In this document: positions 1 to 6,495 of the stretch, in pieces | Numbering within the stretch: position 1 is the first letter of the stretch | Layout of the letters: the number at the start of each line of letters is the position of its first letter | Source: Bacteroidales bacterium UBA3663 | GTDB taxonomy: Bacteria > Bacteroidota > Bacteroidia > Bacteroidales > UBA3663 | NCBI GenBank assembly: GCA_002373755.1 | Contig: DFJU01000022.1 | Coordinates: 1-13,497 of the forward strand | Direction of reading: 5' to 3' | DNA length: 13,497 nt | Translations under genes and position numbers: made by a program | The notes under the pieces: model-generated | The model's input: only the letters and a program-made list of their open reading frames with translations | Told to the model about the DNA's origin: nothing | Databases searched by the model: none

Positions 1-649
1 TGCCGATGTGGCACTCGTAGATGAACAACGGATCGACCGACGGCTTGAACATCCTGTTGCGGAAGCGGTACGGACGTTCGGGTGCCCACACCTGTGTCGA
101 GAAGATTTTTGTCTGTTCGTCCTGAACTACGCGGTCGGCATACGACGGGATGCGTTCCCCTTCCCCACCGTTCCAGTAGATTTTCAGCTTGTAGAGGTCT
201 TCGTGGTGCATCTTGTCGGCCGACAGCACAATCTCCCACACGCCGTTGTCGCCCAACCGCGTCATGGCATATTCGTCGCGCTCCTGCCAGCCGTTGAACG
301 TGCCGATGAGCACGATCTTTGTGGCGTTAGGTGCCCACTCGCGTAGCGTCCATGTCTGTGCCGACTTGTCGAAATGCAGGCCGAAATAGTTGTAGCCCGA
401 CGCCATCTCGCTCAGGCTTCCGGAGTCTTTGGTCAATTCATGCTCTTTCCAGAACTGATATTTGTAGCGGCCGATGATTGCGTCGCTGTAGGGTGCCAGA
501 TAGGGGTCGGAACGGAGCAGGCGGAAGGAATTGGGCTTCAGCTTGTCCATCCAATAACGTATGATTTCCTCATCGCGCGTGGCGAGCACACGATTCGCCA
601 ACTTCGGGAATCCGGCAAAGGCTCGCTTGTCCTGTGGTTGTGTTTTCAT
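1..649 (-). CDS. glgB: 1,4-alpha-glucan branching enzyme, 5' part only (cut by window start)
   Basis: Cytoplasmic enzyme that makes alpha-1,6 branches in glycogen. Only the first 216 codons are present; the frame runs off the window edge. My translation starts MKTQPQDKRAFAGFPKL and shows the N-terminal helical extension (about residues 25-90, ending SGYNYFGLH), then a CBM48/E-set domain with REWAPNA near 103-109 and LIGTFNGWQ near 114-122, and finally the entry to the GH13 barrel (LFIYECHIG, 208-216). The layout resembles the eukaryotic-type (GH13_8) branching enzymes found in Bacteroidota. The catalytic Asp/Glu/Asp lie outside the window, so activity cannot be judged. The start at 649 is the first ATG after an in-frame stop region. 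A promoter-like element lies about 70 bases upstream. It seems to be transcribed alone, since a terminator separates it from the lipoprotein genes upstream. The family call is firm; the subfamily is inference. Confidence 0.93.
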   Translation of the reverse strand, partial: MKTQPQDKRAFAGFPKLANRVLATRDEEIIRYWMDKLKPNSFRLLRSDPYLAPYSDAIIGRYKYQFWKEHELTKDSGSLSEMASGYNYFGLHFDKSAQTWTLREWAPNATKIVLIGTFNGWQERDEYAMTRLGDNGVWEIVLSADKMHHEDLYKLKIYWNGGEGERIPSYADRVVQDEQTKIFSTQVWAPERPYRFRNRMFKPSVDPLFIYECHIG

Positions 650-719
650 TTGACTTACATTTTTAAGTTAGGGTTTCAACTTGGCTGTCCGATGTCAATC
701 CACACCGGACGCACATCGG

Positions 720-752
720 CAAAGATATTGCAAAATATTTTTCAATAATCAA
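720..752 (-). promoter_or_regulatory. Bacteroidota-type promoter for glgB
   Basis: On the minus strand TATCTTTG (727 to 720) matches the Bacteroidota -7 consensus TAnnTTTG exactly. A TTG (752 to 750) lies 22 bases upstream, and another TTG (745 to 743) lies at a short 15. The region is AT-rich and about 70 bases ahead of the glgB start. The -7 match is clear; which TTG serves as -33 is not. Confidence 0.6.
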
Positions 753-817
753 TTATGCCTCACTTTTTTGCGAAAAAAATTTTGGCGGTAATCAATTGGT
801 TTCCGCTACGCGACTTC

Positions 818-836
818 CATTGGCTTTCGGCCAATG
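818..836. repeat. Inverted repeat / hairpin CATTGGC-tttcg-GCCAATG
   Basis: A perfect 7-base inverted repeat with a 5-base loop. It has no T-tract on either side, so it is not a standard intrinsic terminator. It lies about 65 bases upstream of the glgB -33/-7 region and could be a protein-binding site, or simply a spacer hairpin. The right arm contains the recurrent word TCGGCCAA. Confidence 0.5.
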
Positions 837-862
837 CGCCATGCGACCGACTCGTTGTTTGC

Positions 863-897
863 AAAAAAAAGCAGAGACGCCACAATGTGACGTCTCT
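863..897 (-). terminator. Intrinsic terminator of the lipoprotein pair
   Basis: On the minus strand AGAGACG (897-891) pairs with CGTCTCT (879-873). After one mismatch, CAC/GTG continues the stem around a 3-base loop, and a run of eight T follows (870-863). It lies about 55 bases after the stop codon at 952, as expected for the 3' end of the two-gene lipoprotein unit. Confidence 0.85.
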
Positions 898-951
898 ACG
901 CATTTTATGTCGGTTTATGGCCGATGCAGAAAATCCGCGTAGCCAGCGAAA

Positions 952-2514
952 TCAGAAATTGATAGTATTGCCCGGTATTACAGGACGAATAGCCAGCATA
1001 TACATTCGAGAATTATAGTCGGTGCTATAATAGTCGCTGAGCACATTATATTCACCAAGAGTAGCATCAAACGAAATTATAAAATACCACGCTCCGTTTG
1101 GATTTGCCGTGTTGAGTGAAGATGTCCAATACATACCATAGACAGATAAAATATCGGCATCAACAGGGAAGAAAAGCGTGTTGCCATTTGTTTTTGATGT
1201 GAATAGGCAACCGTTCACTCCATTTTGGCTGGTCAACACACGTTCACAATTATCATACAACTCCTTAAAAATCTCGTATGTCGGCACTTTCCAATCACCG
1301 CCCCATTTAGCAACTGCGGCATCATCTTCCGCTTCGAGCGTCAGAAGATTGTCCACGGTACCACAATCTGCATTGTTGCAATACTTTGTCAGTTCAGATT
1401 CTTTTCCGAAAGCATAGTTATCCCAAGTGAAAGTCTCCTTTGTCTCGGTCTCGCCCCATGCAAAATAATCGCCATAATCTTCAGAACTTTCTGCGCCGAT
1501 GTTGCAGGTTGCCCAAAGTGTTCCACTGGGCAGACCCATATCTACATATTCATGGTCATTGGCATCGATTTCATTATCGGCCGTCCAACCATTGGCCACA
1601 ACGTTGATTGAGAGTGGAGTGTCGCCTGCCAGCTTCATGCTGACGGTATTCTCATAGCCGGCAATGATGTTCACCGTGGCCGACTTCGTGTAGGTGCGCT
1701 CGATTTCGCTGTCACCTATCGTGATTGTGGTCTTATACGACACATCCAAACGGCAAGTCGAGCCTGCAGTGCCATCGGCCGCAATAAAGAGAGTATCGTA
1801 GATGGTAGACGACTCATTTACACGGACAGTCTCTCCATAATTACGATCGACCGACGCGTACTCAGTGCTGTCCGAACCAGCCACTACGCTGATTTTTTGG
1901 GTCGAGAATTTGTAAGTTGCCTTGGTGGGTGCAGTGAGAACGACCGATGTCAAGACATAGTTGTAGTCGACATTGTCACATCTGACGGCCAATGCAACTT
2001 TGGCGGACACATGCTTGAAGTTCAACTGCACGCTGCCGTCGGTACTGCTGGCACTACCAGTGGCGTAGGCAGCAAGGACATCTTCATGTCCATCTGGCGT
2101 GAAAACCAATGAATCGTTGGCAGCATATAGCCAAGTACGACCCGACGCTTCATTATCGCTGGCCGTGGGATAGACGGCATAGAACGAGACTGCGGAGTCA
2201 CGCGGCCAGAAGTACGGCGTTGCGTCCCAATCGCCACACACTCCGGTGTCCGGATCCTTCACGTAGAAAGTCGTGCTGGCGATGTGCGTACGGTGGGACA
2301 CATCATTTATCGCAGTGAATGTAAAACCGCTGTTTACCAAATCCCAGATATCATTCGATGAAGCTACGTAGGTACGTGTCGCACGTGGCACATAGGTCGA
2401 GATATTGATGGGTATCCTGCCGTTTGGGGTGCCGCTTGTGGTGTCAATTCCATTGTTGGTGCAGCTGCCCAGCGTGATGGCCGATGCAAATGCGATAAAA
2501 AGAGTCTTATTCAT
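952..2514 (-). CDS. Fimbrillin-like lipoprotein with C-terminal FISUMP-type domain (paralogue 1)
   Basis: Predicted surface or periplasm-exposed lipoprotein of 520 residues. The chosen start (ATG at 2514) gives MNKTLFIAFASAITLGSC, a textbook signal peptide with lipobox LGSC and lipidated Cys18; the longer frame from 2565 would put 17 charged residues before it. Residues from about 30 to 300 look like the fimbrillin / Mfa_like_1 group: ISTYVPRATRTY, PYFWPRDSAVSFYAVYP, QLNFKHVSAKVAL, then a tail ending in NGWT. The last ~185 residues form a separate domain with YVDMGLPSGTLWATCNIGAES, YFAWGE, KWGGDWKVPT, YWTSS and AIRPV, as in Fibrobacter-type paralogous (FISUMP) proteins; the spacing of WGG-WxxPT, YWTSS and RPV recalls C-type-lectin-like folds. 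It may be an adhesin or pilus tip-like protein, but the ligand is unknown. It follows its paralogue by 57 bases and is probably co-transcribed with it. Confidence 0.85.
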   Translation of the reverse strand: MNKTLFIAFASAITLGSCTNNGIDTTSGTPNGRIPINISTYVPRATRTYVASSNDIWDLVNSGFTFTAINDVSHRTHIASTTFYVKDPDTGVCGDWDATPYFWPRDSAVSFYAVYPTASDNEASGRTWLYAANDSLVFTPDGHEDVLAAYATGSASSTDGSVQLNFKHVSAKVALAVRCDNVDYNYVLTSVVLTAPTKATYKFSTQKISVVAGSDSTEYASVDRNYGETVRVNESSTIYDTLFIAADGTAGSTCRLDVSYKTTITIGDSEIERTYTKSATVNIIAGYENTVSMKLAGDTPLSINVVANGWTADNEIDANDHEYVDMGLPSGTLWATCNIGAESSEDYGDYFAWGETETKETFTWDNYAFGKESELTKYCNNADCGTVDNLLTLEAEDDAAVAKWGGDWKVPTYEIFKELYDNCERVLTSQNGVNGCLFTSKTNGNTLFFPVDADILSVYGMYWTSSLNTANPNGAWYFIISFDATLGEYNVLSDYYSTDYNSRMYMLAIRPVIPGNTINF

Positions 2515-2571
2515 TATAGCATTGTATTTTAGGATGCGAAAAAAATGATTTTTGGTGTCGGCCAATGAACC

Positions 2572-4086
2572 TTACGGCTCTCGCTCACGGACAGGACGGA
2601 TAGAACTAGCGTGAACGCGCGTATTGTTGAGCATGGAACAAAAGGTGTCATAGAACTCCAAGAAGCGCGCATAACTTGAACTAGCCGTGTAGAGCGATGA
2701 TGACCAGTACTGTCCGCGATTCACTAGAGAGTTCTTACCACTGGAGTAATATCCCGCCGCAGGCAGAAAAATACTATTTCCATTGGCCTTGCTCGTAATC
2801 AAGATACCATTTACATCATTAAAGGTCGTCCACTCCCTCGTGGTGTAGCTGCTGTTGATGAGTTCCGCATATTCTTCGCTTGTCGGCATTCTCCAACTAC
2901 CGCCCCAAATGACATGAGCGGCGTCATCATCCAACTCCAACTGAACCAAATCGTCAACCGTACCAAAATTTTCAGTCGCACAGTATTTTGTCATTACATA
3001 CATAGTCCCATCACACCAAGAGTAGTTTCCCCAAGAAGCGTTGATGTTGGGTACTGTTTCGCCCCACGCAAAATAATTGCCGTATTCTTCGGGGCTTTCA
3101 GCGCCGATGTTGCATGTTGCCCAAAGCAGGCCGCTGGGCAAGCCGAGATCGACATAATCGTGACGGGCAATCCATTCGTCAATCGTACCACTGACCACCA
3201 GCGGCTTGTCGCCCGAAACCGTGACGTTGATGTTGTTCTGATAGCCGGCCACGAGGGTGACATAGGCCGTATCCTTGTAGGTGCGCACGACGTCGTTGCC
3301 GTAGTCATAGACATAGGTGAGCGCGAGGCCGACCTCAGTGCCCGTGCTGCCCGATGCCGGCACCATGACCGAGCCGATTGTGCCGGCCGACACCGCGACT
3401 TCCATCGCTTCGGCAGTGAAGAAGAAACTGGTCGTTTCAGCGGCATCGGCCACAATCGCTCCCGTCGAGCAATTGAGTGTACTGGATGCCGGCACGCTGA
3501 TCAGGTCGGCTTGGGTCAGCGTGATGGCATAGTCGGCAGCATCGGCCGAAGATACCTTCAGGATGGCGTGGGCCATGACGTGCTTGAACGTGAGGGAAAC
3601 ATTGCCTCCTTCCGAGTCTGCTTCGCTCTGCGTCACGCACGCCACCAGGACATCCTTATTTCCCGCCGTCTCGACCTTCAGTTCGTATTGTTCTTCACCG
3701 TTCTTGGCCAAATTGCTCTCGATGAAGTAGTTCGATGGATACATGCCGATGAAACAGACCGTGTCACTCTTGTCCGACGGCCAATAGGGCTGCTCGCCGC
3801 TCGTACTGCTGCAAACGCCGGTGCTGGCATCCACGCTGAACTTCTCGTTGAGGAGCGTCGTGGCCGTTCCCCCATTGTCGTAGGTGGCGTAGAGCTTGAA
3901 GCCGCTTTCGGCGAGGGTCTGGATGTCGGCAACGGACGAGAGTCCGCGCGTGTGTCCCGGCAAATAGGTGGAAAACGTCATGGGAGTGCAGCCATCGGAT
4001 ACTTTTGCACTGTTTTCAATCTCGTTCTCGGAGCAGCTGCCCAGCACGACGGCCGACGCGGCTGCAATCAAAAAAGCTCTATACAT
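2572..4086 (-). CDS. Fimbrillin-like lipoprotein with C-terminal FISUMP-type domain (paralogue 2)
   Basis: A 504-residue lipoprotein, first gene of the pair. MYRAFLIAAASAVVLGSC gives the same lipobox and Cys18 as the paralogue. The N-terminal half is fimbrillin-like (STYLPGHTRG, PYWPSDKSDTVCFIGMYP, DVLVACVTQS, LTFKHVMAHAIL). The conserved TR after STYxPxxTR is where many Bacteroidales pilins carry a protease-processed Arg, but cleavage is not shown. The C-terminal ~185 residues repeat the YVDLGLPSGLLWATCNIGAES, YFAWGE, WGGSWRMPT, YWSSS, SIRPV pattern. DNA encoding the NIGA region (3101-3126) matches paralogue 1 (1493-1518) at 25 of 26 bases. The C-terminal coding part is visibly AT-richer than the N-terminal part. 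A promoter is seen at 4178-4209. No usher or chaperone gene for pili is in the window, so assembly into a fimbria is speculative. Confidence 0.86.
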   Translation of the reverse strand: MYRAFLIAAASAVVLGSCSENEIENSAKVSDGCTPMTFSTYLPGHTRGLSSVADIQTLAESGFKLYATYDNGGTATTLLNEKFSVDASTGVCSSTSGEQPYWPSDKSDTVCFIGMYPSNYFIESNLAKNGEEQYELKVETAGNKDVLVACVTQSEADSEGGNVSLTFKHVMAHAILKVSSADAADYAITLTQADLISVPASSTLNCSTGAIVADAAETTSFFFTAEAMEVAVSAGTIGSVMVPASGSTGTEVGLALTYVYDYGNDVVRTYKDTAYVTLVAGYQNNINVTVSGDKPLVVSGTIDEWIARHDYVDLGLPSGLLWATCNIGAESPEEYGNYFAWGETVPNINASWGNYSWCDGTMYVMTKYCATENFGTVDDLVQLELDDDAAHVIWGGSWRMPTSEEYAELINSSYTTREWTTFNDVNGILITSKANGNSIFLPAAGYYSSGKNSLVNRGQYWSSSLYTASSSYARFLEFYDTFCSMLNNTRVHASSIRPVREREP

Positions 4087-4177
4087 CTTGGAGTTGTATG
4101 TTTAGTGGTAGTGAATGGTTCTGATGTCGGATTGCGGATCACCGACCATGAAATCAACAAGTCGGCGTAACAGTGTG

Positions 4178-4209
4178 CAAAGATACAATGTTTTTCGGCC
4201 AAACAGCAA
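4178..4209 (-). promoter_or_regulatory. Promoter of the lipoprotein pair
   Basis: On the minus strand TATCTTTG (4185 to 4178) is an exact -7 match, with TTG (4209 to 4207) 21 bases upstream. It leaves a leader of roughly 85 bases before the ATG at 4086. This is one of the better matches in the window. Confidence 0.65.
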
Positions 4210-4278
4210 GATTGCAGCATCTTTTTTCAGTTTTATGCCAGACAGACAAAAATTGACAGCGAAACCGCGCGCTACGCG

Positions 4279-4309
4279 AAAAAAAAGGACGAACCCGAAA
4301 GTCCGTCCT
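4279..4309 (-). terminator. Intrinsic terminator of the sigma factor-YhcH operon
   Basis: On the minus strand AGGACG (4309-4304) pairs with CGTCCT (4291-4286), with two further inner pairs, followed directly by a run of T down to 4279. It begins 28 bases after the YhcH-family stop codon. The CGCTACGCGA word (4270-4279) abuts the end of the T-tract. Confidence 0.85.
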
Positions 4310-4336
4310 CACATTTCTGCTTGTGTGCGATGTCGA

Positions 4337-4783
4337 TCACAGCTTTACCTTTACGATAATCTTGCGGAATTCGCCCTCAGCGATGCAAGGCTGGTGACCG
4401 TCTTCCGGCCAGAAGATGCAGAACTGGCCAGGCTGCACTGTGATGTAGTTCTGAGCCTTGTCGAAGTAGAAGGTGATATCCTTCTCGGCATTGTATGGCT
4501 CACGAGGCTCCTTGAGGTCGCAGGTTGGGGTGTAGCCCATCGTCTCGGCCTTTTCGAGCGCGATCTGAATGTCGATGTAGTCCTTGTGAGTTTCCATCTT
4601 GGCAACGTCAGCGGTCTTGCCTGTAGCCGATGTGTAGTTGACAAACAAATCTTTGCCATTCAACATGATTTTGCCGGTTTCCATCTTCGACCAATCAGTG
4701 TTCTTGACGAAATCGAAAGCCTGCTTGAAGGCTGGGTGCAGAGACTCGTACTTGGCGCTGTTCTGCAATGAATCGAGTACCAT
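4337..4783 (-). CDS. YhcH/YjgK/YiaL family (DUF386) cupin-like protein
   Basis: A cytoplasmic 148-residue protein of the YhcH/YjgK/YiaL family (relatives include EbgC), with the family's usual length. Visible family motifs are METHKDYIDIQ at 63-73 (Glu64, His66, Asp71 and Gln73 are candidate metal or sugar ligands), FYFDKAQNYITVQPGQFCIF, PEDGHQP (Asp128, His130) and the C-terminal KIIVKVKL. Family members adopt a cupin-like beta barrel and often sit in sugar or sialic-acid gene clusters, where they are thought to act on sugar anomers or sugar acids; the substrate here is unknown. It starts 33 bases after the Spy-like gene, has no promoter of its own that I can see, and is followed by a terminator, so it is probably the last gene of the sigma operon. 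Its link to the upstream signalling genes is unexplained. The family call is firm, the role is not. Confidence 0.9.
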   Translation of the reverse strand: MVLDSLQNSAKYESLHPAFKQAFDFVKNTDWSKMETGKIMLNGKDLFVNYTSATGKTADVAKMETHKDYIDIQIALEKAETMGYTPTCDLKEPREPYNAEKDITFYFDKAQNYITVQPGQFCIFWPEDGHQPCIAEGEFRKIIVKVKL

Positions 4784-4816
4784 AAATAAGAGGTTTAAAA
4801 AGTTAATGAAGTTGGA

Positions 4817-5326
4817 TTATTTACGTTTTCCGTCGCCTTGCTTTTGGCGGCCGGACTCCTTTCGGGGACGTTGCTGCATGAATGTGTTCTTGAACTTCTT
4901 TTCGGCCTGCTGATAGTCGAACAACTGCTTCGGCGTCAGCACCTTGGCGAAGTGGTCAAGATATTCCAGTTCGAGCCGCGCGTCTTCGACCTGCAACTGC
5001 GCGTTGCCTACCGTGAGCTTCGTGTAGAGGCTGTCGGCGACCGATTCGCCATGGCGGATCTTGCGGGCGATTTCCCATTCGCCGCGATGCTTCTGCATCA
5101 GTTTGCCCTTCTCGGCCTGCAACTGCTTATAGACAGCGATGAAACTGGACGAATCGGCGGCGTTCAGTTTCATTTCCTGCACGAGGAAGTGAATTTTTTC
5201 GGCCATAAACTGCTCGAACGACGGACGGTTACGATGACCTCCGTCGCCCTTCCGATTGTCGTCTTGTGCCATTGCATTGGCCGACAAAGCCAAAATCAGG
5301 CCAAACACAAGCATGATTTTTTTCAT
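4817..5326 (-). CDS. Secreted Spy/CpxP-like helical protein
   Basis: Predicted periplasmic protein of 169 residues. The N-terminus is a signal peptide (MKKIMLVFGLILALSANAMA, probable cleavage after Ala20, before QDD). The mature part is charged and helical, with long amphipathic stretches (about 38-150) and an LTPKQ motif at 130-134, close to the LTxxQ motif of the Spy/CpxP group. The C-terminus is very basic (RPRKESGRQKQGDGKRK). Several His residues (31, 46, 80, 92, 125) could bind metal, but there is no clear site. It follows the probable anti-sigma gene by 12 bases. In the CnrYXH type of system a Spy-fold periplasmic protein senses metal and controls the anti-sigma factor; a comparable sensor role is a hypothesis here. 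Alternatives are a chaperone-like stress protein regulated by the sigma factor, or an unrelated helical protein. Confidence 0.75.
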   Translation of the reverse strand: MKKIMLVFGLILALSANAMAQDDNRKGDGGHRNRPSFEQFMAEKIHFLVQEMKLNAADSSSFIAVYKQLQAEKGKLMQKHRGEWEIARKIRHGESVADSLYTKLTVGNAQLQVEDARLELEYLDHFAKVLTPKQLFDYQQAEKKFKNTFMQQRPRKESGRQKQGDGKRK

Positions 5327-5338
5327 ATTTGTTCAGGT

Positions 5339-5719
5339 TTACAGTTCGCAATAATATTCGTAAAGTTCGAAGTCGTTGACCGAACGGAGCATCATGTCCT
5401 CCATTTCGTTCTCTTCGTCAGAATTTTCACCTTGAGCCATTTGCTGCTCAGTGGTTGTGGCCGACGGTTCATCGCCCGTCATCAAGCCGATGCCAATGCC
5501 AATACCGACGATGAGCATGGCGCAAGCTGCAATAGCCCAGCCTTTGAGCCACCTGCTGTGTGCCGGCATCTCGACCACAGGAGCCTGACGCACGGCCTCA
5601 AGCGTGTCGATTTTGGCCTCCAACTGTTGTTGGAACTGCTCGAAGAAACCGTCGGGAACGCTCATTCCCGCCTGCTGACGCTTGGTTTCCGGAAACTTGA
5701 TTTCATCTAAATTCTTCAT
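5339..5719 (-). CDS. Single-pass membrane protein, probable anti-sigma factor
   Basis: A 126-residue protein read as MKNLDEIKFPETKRQQ. The cytoplasmic part (1-59) holds SVPDGFFEQFQQQLEAKI, the 'VPxGYFExF' pattern seen in short Bacteroidota proteins encoded next to ECF sigma genes. One transmembrane segment follows (about 60-81, WAIAACAMLIVGIGIGIGLM), then an acidic tail outside the membrane (ENSDEENEMEDMM, ending YEYYCEL). There is no zinc-binding anti-sigma HxxxCxxC motif. It is placed between the sigma gene (95 bases upstream) and the Spy-like gene (12 bases downstream). The start is uncertain: in-frame GTG 5791 and ATG 5782 would add 24 or 21 residues of low-complexity sequence; I chose 5719 because MxxLDEIKFPE looks like a natural N-terminus. 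The anti-sigma function is inferred from topology and position. Confidence 0.78.
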   Translation of the reverse strand: MKNLDEIKFPETKRQQAGMSVPDGFFEQFQQQLEAKIDTLEAVRQAPVVEMPAHSRWLKGWAIAACAMLIVGIGIGIGLMTGDEPSATTTEQQMAQGENSDEENEMEDMMLRSVNDFELYEYYCEL

Positions 5720-5814
5720 AACGCTATAATTTTGCTCGTTTGATTCATTGACCTTCTGAAGGTTTAAATGCTGGAGCTTCATTTTTTTCACTTTTTTTAA
5801 CTATCTCGGCAATC

Positions 5815-6378
5815 CTATTGCTCGAACTTGGCAAAGAACTGCGAAATGCGCTCGACGGCGAAGTGGTAGGATGCCTTCAGCGCACCGACCGACGCTCCGA
5901 GAATCTGCGAAATTTCCTCGTAGGGCATTTCGTCGTAGTAGCGCATGTTGAACACCTGGCGCTGGCGTGCCGGCAACGTGGCGATGGCCTGCAAGAGCCG
6001 TTTCTGTGTCTCGTCGCCGTCGAAGTAGTTGTCGCCCTCAATCTGCGACTGCACGTAGCCTTCGGGATCGTCGAGCGAGAGGTCGCGCTCGGTCTGCATC
6101 TTGTTGAGGAACGAGATGGCTTCGTTGTGCGCAATGGTGTACATCCACGTGCTGAGTTTTGCCTCGCCACGGAAGTTGTCGAGATTCTGCCACACCTTGA
6201 GCAACGTGTTCTGCAATACATCCGCCGTGTCGTCGTGGTTGATGACCAACTTACGGATTTGCCAATAGAGTTGCTCCTGATAGGTGCTGACCAGTCGGCT
6301 GAAAGCGGCGCGGCGAGTCTGCGGATTCTGCAAATCCTGCACCAACTCGGCATCCGTTGACTGCTTCTTTTCGCTCAT
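5815..6378 (-). CDS. ECF-type RNA polymerase sigma factor
   Basis: Sigma-70 family factor of the ECF type, 187 residues from the ATG at 6378 (MSEKKQSTDAELVQDL). A longer frame from 6444 adds 22 basic residues with no sigma character. Region 2 spans about 24-92: FSRLVSTYQEQLYWQIRKLV, DDTADVLQNTLLKVWQNLDNFRGEAKLSTWMYTIAHNEAISFL, with the conserved D-x-x-Q-x-x-x-x-K-x-W core-binding pattern. Region 4 spans about 124-178: LPARQRQVFNMRYYDEMPYEEISQILGASVGALKASYHFAVERI, a clear helix-turn-helix. Region 3 is absent, as in ECF factors. It is the first gene of a probable operon with the membrane and Spy-like genes, which suggests envelope signalling. No convincing consensus promoter is visible in the 117 bases upstream, which may mean autoregulation through a different promoter type or read-through from the nuclease gene. 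Confidence 0.93.
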   Translation of the reverse strand: MSEKKQSTDAELVQDLQNPQTRRAAFSRLVSTYQEQLYWQIRKLVINHDDTADVLQNTLLKVWQNLDNFRGEAKLSTWMYTIAHNEAISFLNKMQTERDLSLDDPEGYVQSQIEGDNYFDGDETQKRLLQAIATLPARQRQVFNMRYYDEMPYEEISQILGASVGALKASYHFAVERISQFFAKFEQ

Positions 6379-6495
6379 TTTGGGTTTATATATAACTCGT
6401 TTACTTTCTTTTTTCTTAAAAACCGCCTGTTTGGTCCAATTCAAGTTTTGACACGACTTTGATGGGTTTCGACCATACAGACTTGGGGAATTTCC

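Larger units (their letters stand above)
650..951. other. 302-base spacer between glgB and the lipoprotein genes
   Basis: No gene is supported here. From left to right it holds the glgB promoter, an A/T inverted repeat (TTTTTT-gcg-AAAAAAA, 764-779), a small hairpin (818-836), the intrinsic terminator of the lipoprotein unit (863-897), and two copies each of the recurrent words GCTACGCG (805-812; reverse form at 936-943) and TCGGCCA (827-833; reverse form at 918-924). A small plus-strand open frame at 755-1018 crosses the terminator and has no recognisable protein features. Confidence 0.7.

Noticed and set aside
2914..4170. Long plus-strand open frame (418 codons) opposite lipoprotein paralogue 2
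   Set aside because: It is antisense to a gene with a clear lipobox and conserved domains; its translation has no recognisable motif and no promoter. It looks like a shadow frame from codon use on the other strand.
4838..5710. Plus-strand open frame of 290 codons opposite the Spy-like and membrane protein genes
   Set aside because: It overlaps two genes with signal peptide and membrane features on the minus strand; its translation looks like antisense noise.
6379..6495. Search for a consensus promoter or terminator ahead of the sigma factor gene
   Set aside because: Only weak matches such as TATGGTCG without a spaced TTTG, and no stable hairpin with a T-tract, so none is annotated.
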